DNA from: Bacteroides acidifaciens
GTDB taxonomy: Bacteria; Bacteroidota; Bacteroidia; Bacteroidales; Bacteroidaceae
DNA: 64,000 nucleotides
Direction: 5' to 3'
Assembly (NCBI RefSeq): GCF_024623065.1
Contig: NZ_JANJZR010000019.1
Location: forward strand, 1-64,000
Positions 61,281 to 64,000 of this stretch are shown here, in pieces (within the stretch, counting starts at the first letter, position 1; each line of letters opens with the position of its first letter). Both the position numbers and the translations under genes were made by a program. The notes under the pieces are model-generated. The model saw nothing but the letters and a program-made list of their open reading frames with translations. It was not told the origin of the DNA and did no database searches.

Positions 61281-61318
61281 CAAATGTATGTAAAATATCT
61301 TTTTTATATTTACTTTTG
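61281..61318. promoter_or_regulatory. divergent promoter pair aroB / membrane protein
   Basis: TACATTTG on the minus strand (61288-61281) serves aroB; TACTTTTG on the plus strand (61311-61318) serves the gene at 61347. The two -7 boxes are 22 bases apart, so the promoters overlap. No strong TTG box is seen for either. Confidence 0.5.
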
Positions 61319-61346
61319 TCCCATTAAAACATTCAATCATTCAATC

Positions 61347-61751
61347 ATGAAAGCATTATTACCTGTATATTGTCGTCCTTTGGGATATGTGGTCCTGTTG
61401 ATAGCTCTGTTTATACCTTTCATCCTGTTGATGCTGGGGATGGTGACCGATAATAATCTGTTATTTTATAAGGAATGCACAAAGTTGCTGATGATGGCGG
61501 GATGCTTGTTGATAATCTTTGCGTTGAGCAAAGATGAGAGCCGTGAAACGGAGCGAATCCGTAATTCGGCTGTTCGTAATGCCATTTTCCTGACTTTTCT
61601 TTTCGTCTTCGGGGGAATGTTATGGCGTGTCATACAAGGAGATGTGATTAATGTGGATACTTCCTCTTTTCTTACTTTCTTGATTTTTAATGTGCTTTGT
61701 GTGGAGTTTGGTCTGAAAAAAGCGCTTGTTGAACGATTCTTTAAAAGATAA
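61347..61751 (+). CDS. small four-helix membrane protein, function unknown
   Basis: The 134-residue protein has four hydrophobic segments (about 10-30, 42-60, 78-98 and 106-124) and an Arg/Glu-rich cytoplasmic loop (SKDESRETERIRNS) before the third. It ends in basic VERFFKR. It is conserved-looking but I do not recognise a family. The ATG at 61347 fits the promoter at 61311-61318; a longer frame exists upstream but crosses that promoter. Confidence 0.72.
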   Translation: MKALLPVYCRPLGYVVLLIALFIPFILLMLGMVTDNNLLFYKECTKLLMMAGCLLIIFALSKDESRETERIRNSAVRNAIFLTFLFVFGGMLWRVIQGDVINVDTSSFLTFLIFNVLCVEFGLKKALVERFFKR

Positions 61752-61834
61752 TTTTCTTTCCAATTAAACCTTTTGCGGTTCTATTTGTCAAACAGACATT
61801 GTTATTGCTACTAATATAATCGTAAATTAGGTAA

Positions 61835-64000
61835 ATGAAGAGATTTTTTGCAGGGTTGGTGTTGATGCTATTCACCTTCTCAATTTTCGCGCAGAATAAG
61901 GTGATTACTGTTTCGGGACGTGTGGTGGAATCCGATTCAAAGGAACCCGCGGCACAGGCTACTGTCCAATTGTTGTCGTTGCCCGATAGTGCTTATGCTG
62001 CTGGTATAGCCAGTAGTAATCAAGGGTGGTTTACTCTTCCCAAAGTGAAAGCCGGGAAATACGTGTTGAAAGTTTCTTATATCGGCTTCCAGACTAAAAT
62101 CGTACCGGTACAGTTGACTGTCAATGTCCCCGACAAAAAGATGGGAAACATCGAACTGCAACCAGATGCTGTCATGTTGAAAGAAGCGGTGATTACTGCC
62201 GAAGCTCCTCCTGTAACTGTAAAAGCTGATACTACAGAGTACTCTGCAGCTGCTTATCCTGTACCTGAAGGTTCAATGTTGGAAGAATTGGTAAAGAAGA
62301 TTCCTGGTGCTGAAGTTAGTGATGAAGGTAAGATCACTATAAATGGAAAAGAAATTAAAAAGATTATGGTTGATGGTAAAGAATTTTTCTCGGATGACCC
62401 TAAAGTCTCAATGAAAAATTTGCCTGCTAATATGATTGAAAAAGTAAAAGCCTATGATAAGAAAAGTGATATGGCGCGTATCACAGGAATTGATGATGGT
62501 GAGGAAGAAGCCGTTTTGGATTTAACAGTGAAGAAAGGGATGAAGAAGGGATGGATTGGAAATTTGATTGCAGGCTATGGAAGTCAAGAACGATATGAAG
62601 GTGGGGTGATGGTTAGCCGTTTTAAAGATGATGCCAGTATCTCTGTAATTGGTTCTGCTAATAATACTAATAACAAAGGTTTTTCAGAATTTGGTGATGC
62701 CGGACAGGGATTAGGAGGTGGAAATGCAGGTTCTGGTATTACAACGGCACAATCTTTGGGTATTAATTTTGCTAAAGACACAAAGAAATTTCAAATTGGA
62801 GGAAATGTGCAGTATGGACATTCTGATAATGATGCCCGTCGTAAAACTTCTTCAGAAACATTCTTGGGTGAAACTTCTTCTTTTGCCCAGAGTGAAAACT
62901 ATTCAAATCGTAATCGTCATGATTTTAGGGTTGATTTTCGTTTGGAATGGCGTCCTGATACATTGACTACAATAATTTTTCGTCCCAATGGTAGCTACTC
63001 ACAGACGGAATCAAGTAATAGTTCCTGGTCAAAAACGGAAAATAATTTGCATAGCCCTGTTAATGAAAAGGAAGCTGCTTCTTCTTCTAAAAGTCATAAT
63101 GCTTCTTTTAATGGTACTTTGATGGCCTTTCGGAGGTTGAATAATAAAGGGCGAAATTTGTATTTAGGAGCACGTTTTGGCTATAGTGATAGCGAATCAG
63201 ATTCTTATTCTAATTCAAGCACTGAGTTTTTTGAGTTGGATAGTATTTCTGAAATTGCAAGATATACAGATCGTAATAGTGACAGCCGTAATTGGAGTAT
63301 ATCTGCTTCTTATACTGAACCTGTTTTTAAGAACCATTTCTTACAATTGCGTTATGAGTTTGCTCATCGTAAACAATTGTCACAGGCATTAGTATATGAT
63401 AGCATTAATCGTTATCCATATCCTGAATACATGGAACGCGGATATGATAATGATTTAAGTACGCGTGTGGAAAATTTTTATGATACTCATACTGCGAATG
63501 TTTCTATGCGTGGCATTCATCCTAAAATGATGTATAGTGTTGGCGTTGGCTTAACTCCTCAAACATCTTTAAGCAAAACAACTATCGGTCCTAATTACAA
63601 AAAAAACTATCCTGAACAAAATGTGCTGAATTGGGCTCCTTCAATAATGTTCCGTTATATGTTTAATAAACAGCATGTGTTAATGTTCCGTTATCGTGGA
63701 CGGAGTAGCACTCCTAATATTGAAGATTTACAGGAGGTGATTGATATTACTGATCCAATGAATATGAGATATGGTAATCCAAACTTAAAGCCTTCATTCA
63801 ACAATAGTTTTATACTTGATTATAGAAAATTTGTACCAGAGGCTATGCGTAGTTATTCTGCTAACTTATATTATTCAAATACACTGAATTCAGTAGCTAA
63901 TAAAATGACGTATGATCCTGAAACAGGTGCACGGGTTTATAAAAAGGAGAATGTTAATGGGAATTGGCAGGCGAGAGGATATTTTTCTTTTAATACTCCG
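61835..64000 (+). CDS. outer-membrane beta-barrel receptor (TonB-receptor-like), 3' end outside window
   Basis: 722 residues are visible and the frame is open at the window edge. Signal peptide (MKRFFAGLVLMLFTFSIFAQ), a carboxypeptidase-regulatory-like domain (SGRVVESDSKEPAAQATVQL to about 112), then a plug-like region (LVKKIPGAEVSDEGKITING; KKIMVDGKEFFSDDP) and barrel strands rich in Asn, Ser and Tyr. This is the layout of the OMP_b-brl_3 family: TonB-receptor-like barrels of Bacteroidetes that lack a SusD partner. Substrate unknown. Confidence 0.9.
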   Translation, partial: MKRFFAGLVLMLFTFSIFAQNKVITVSGRVVESDSKEPAAQATVQLLSLPDSAYAAGIASSNQGWFTLPKVKAGKYVLKVSYIGFQTKIVPVQLTVNVPDKKMGNIELQPDAVMLKEAVITAEAPPVTVKADTTEYSAAAYPVPEGSMLEELVKKIPGAEVSDEGKITINGKEIKKIMVDGKEFFSDDPKVSMKNLPANMIEKVKAYDKKSDMARITGIDDGEEEAVLDLTVKKGMKKGWIGNLIAGYGSQERYEGGVMVSRFKDDASISVIGSANNTNNKGFSEFGDAGQGLGGGNAGSGITTAQSLGINFAKDTKKFQIGGNVQYGHSDNDARRKTSSETFLGETSSFAQSENYSNRNRHDFRVDFRLEWRPDTLTTIIFRPNGSYSQTESSNSSWSKTENNLHSPVNEKEAASSSKSHNASFNGTLMAFRRLNNKGRNLYLGARFGYSDSESDSYSNSSTEFFELDSISEIARYTDRNSDSRNWSISASYTEPVFKNHFLQLRYEFAHRKQLSQALVYDSINRYPYPEYMERGYDNDLSTRVENFYDTHTANVSMRGIHPKMMYSVGVGLTPQTSLSKTTIGPNYKKNYPEQNVLNWAPSIMFRYMFNKQHVLMFRYRGRSSTPNIEDLQEVIDITDPMNMRYGNPNLKPSFNNSFILDYRKFVPEAMRSYSANLYYSNTLNSVANKMTYDPETGARVYKKENVNGNWQARGYFSFNTP

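Overview
The window is chromosomal DNA of a gut-type Bacteroides. Three things point there: SusC/SusD pairs with a hybrid two-component-type regulator and GH92/GH97 enzymes, promoters of the Bacteroides form (TTG, 19-20 bases, TAnnTTTG), and the run of housekeeping genes. The species is not decided by the sequence alone.

Region 1 (1-2,583): a small promoter/terminator unit, a short coding remnant, and a leftward three-gene operon of secreted proteins (545-2509) with its own promoter and terminator. Region 2 (2,570-25,503): 21 tightly packed leftward genes forming one aryl-polyene/flexirubin-type type II polyketide operon. A tyrosine ammonia-lyase-like enzyme and an acyl-adenylate ligase would supply an aryl starter. 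Two carrier proteins, three active ketosynthases, a chain-length-factor-like protein, a ketoreductase and two hotdog dehydratases that look like complementary halves would build the polyene. Methyltransferases, acyltransferases, a glycosyltransferase, a polysaccharide deacetylase, an oxidoreductase, a C45-type Ntn hydrolase, thioesterases, an MMPL exporter, a LolA-like protein and a lipoprotein would decorate and move it to the outer membrane.

Region 3 (25,649-35,740): core genes, namely an acyl-CoA thioesterase, then rightward threonylcarbamoyl-AMP synthase, ClC channel, fmt, rpe, ComEC-like, DHH phosphoesterase, a DUF4827-like lipoprotein and a phosphoglucosamine mutase-type enzyme, closed by a strong terminator.

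Region 4 (36,388-56,448): a polysaccharide utilization locus of regulator, SusC, SusD, GH92, GH92, BSP-type metallopeptidase, GH92-GH43 fusion and GH97. The first GH92 has Gln in place of the catalytic acid Glu, the signature of enzymes that cut mannose-phosphate linkages. The regulator lacks a recognisable kinase H-box. susC and the first GH92 share a long upstream element at matching distances, a likely operator. Both flanks of the locus carry intergenic short-word arrays with a 22-bp period, which no standard feature explains.

Region 5 (56,981-64,000): leftward NUDIX, queA and tRNA-Pro(GGG); a HigBA toxin-antitoxin islet bracketed by a ~55-bp partial duplication of the tRNA; aroB; a small membrane protein; and the start of an outer-membrane beta-barrel receptor that runs off the window.
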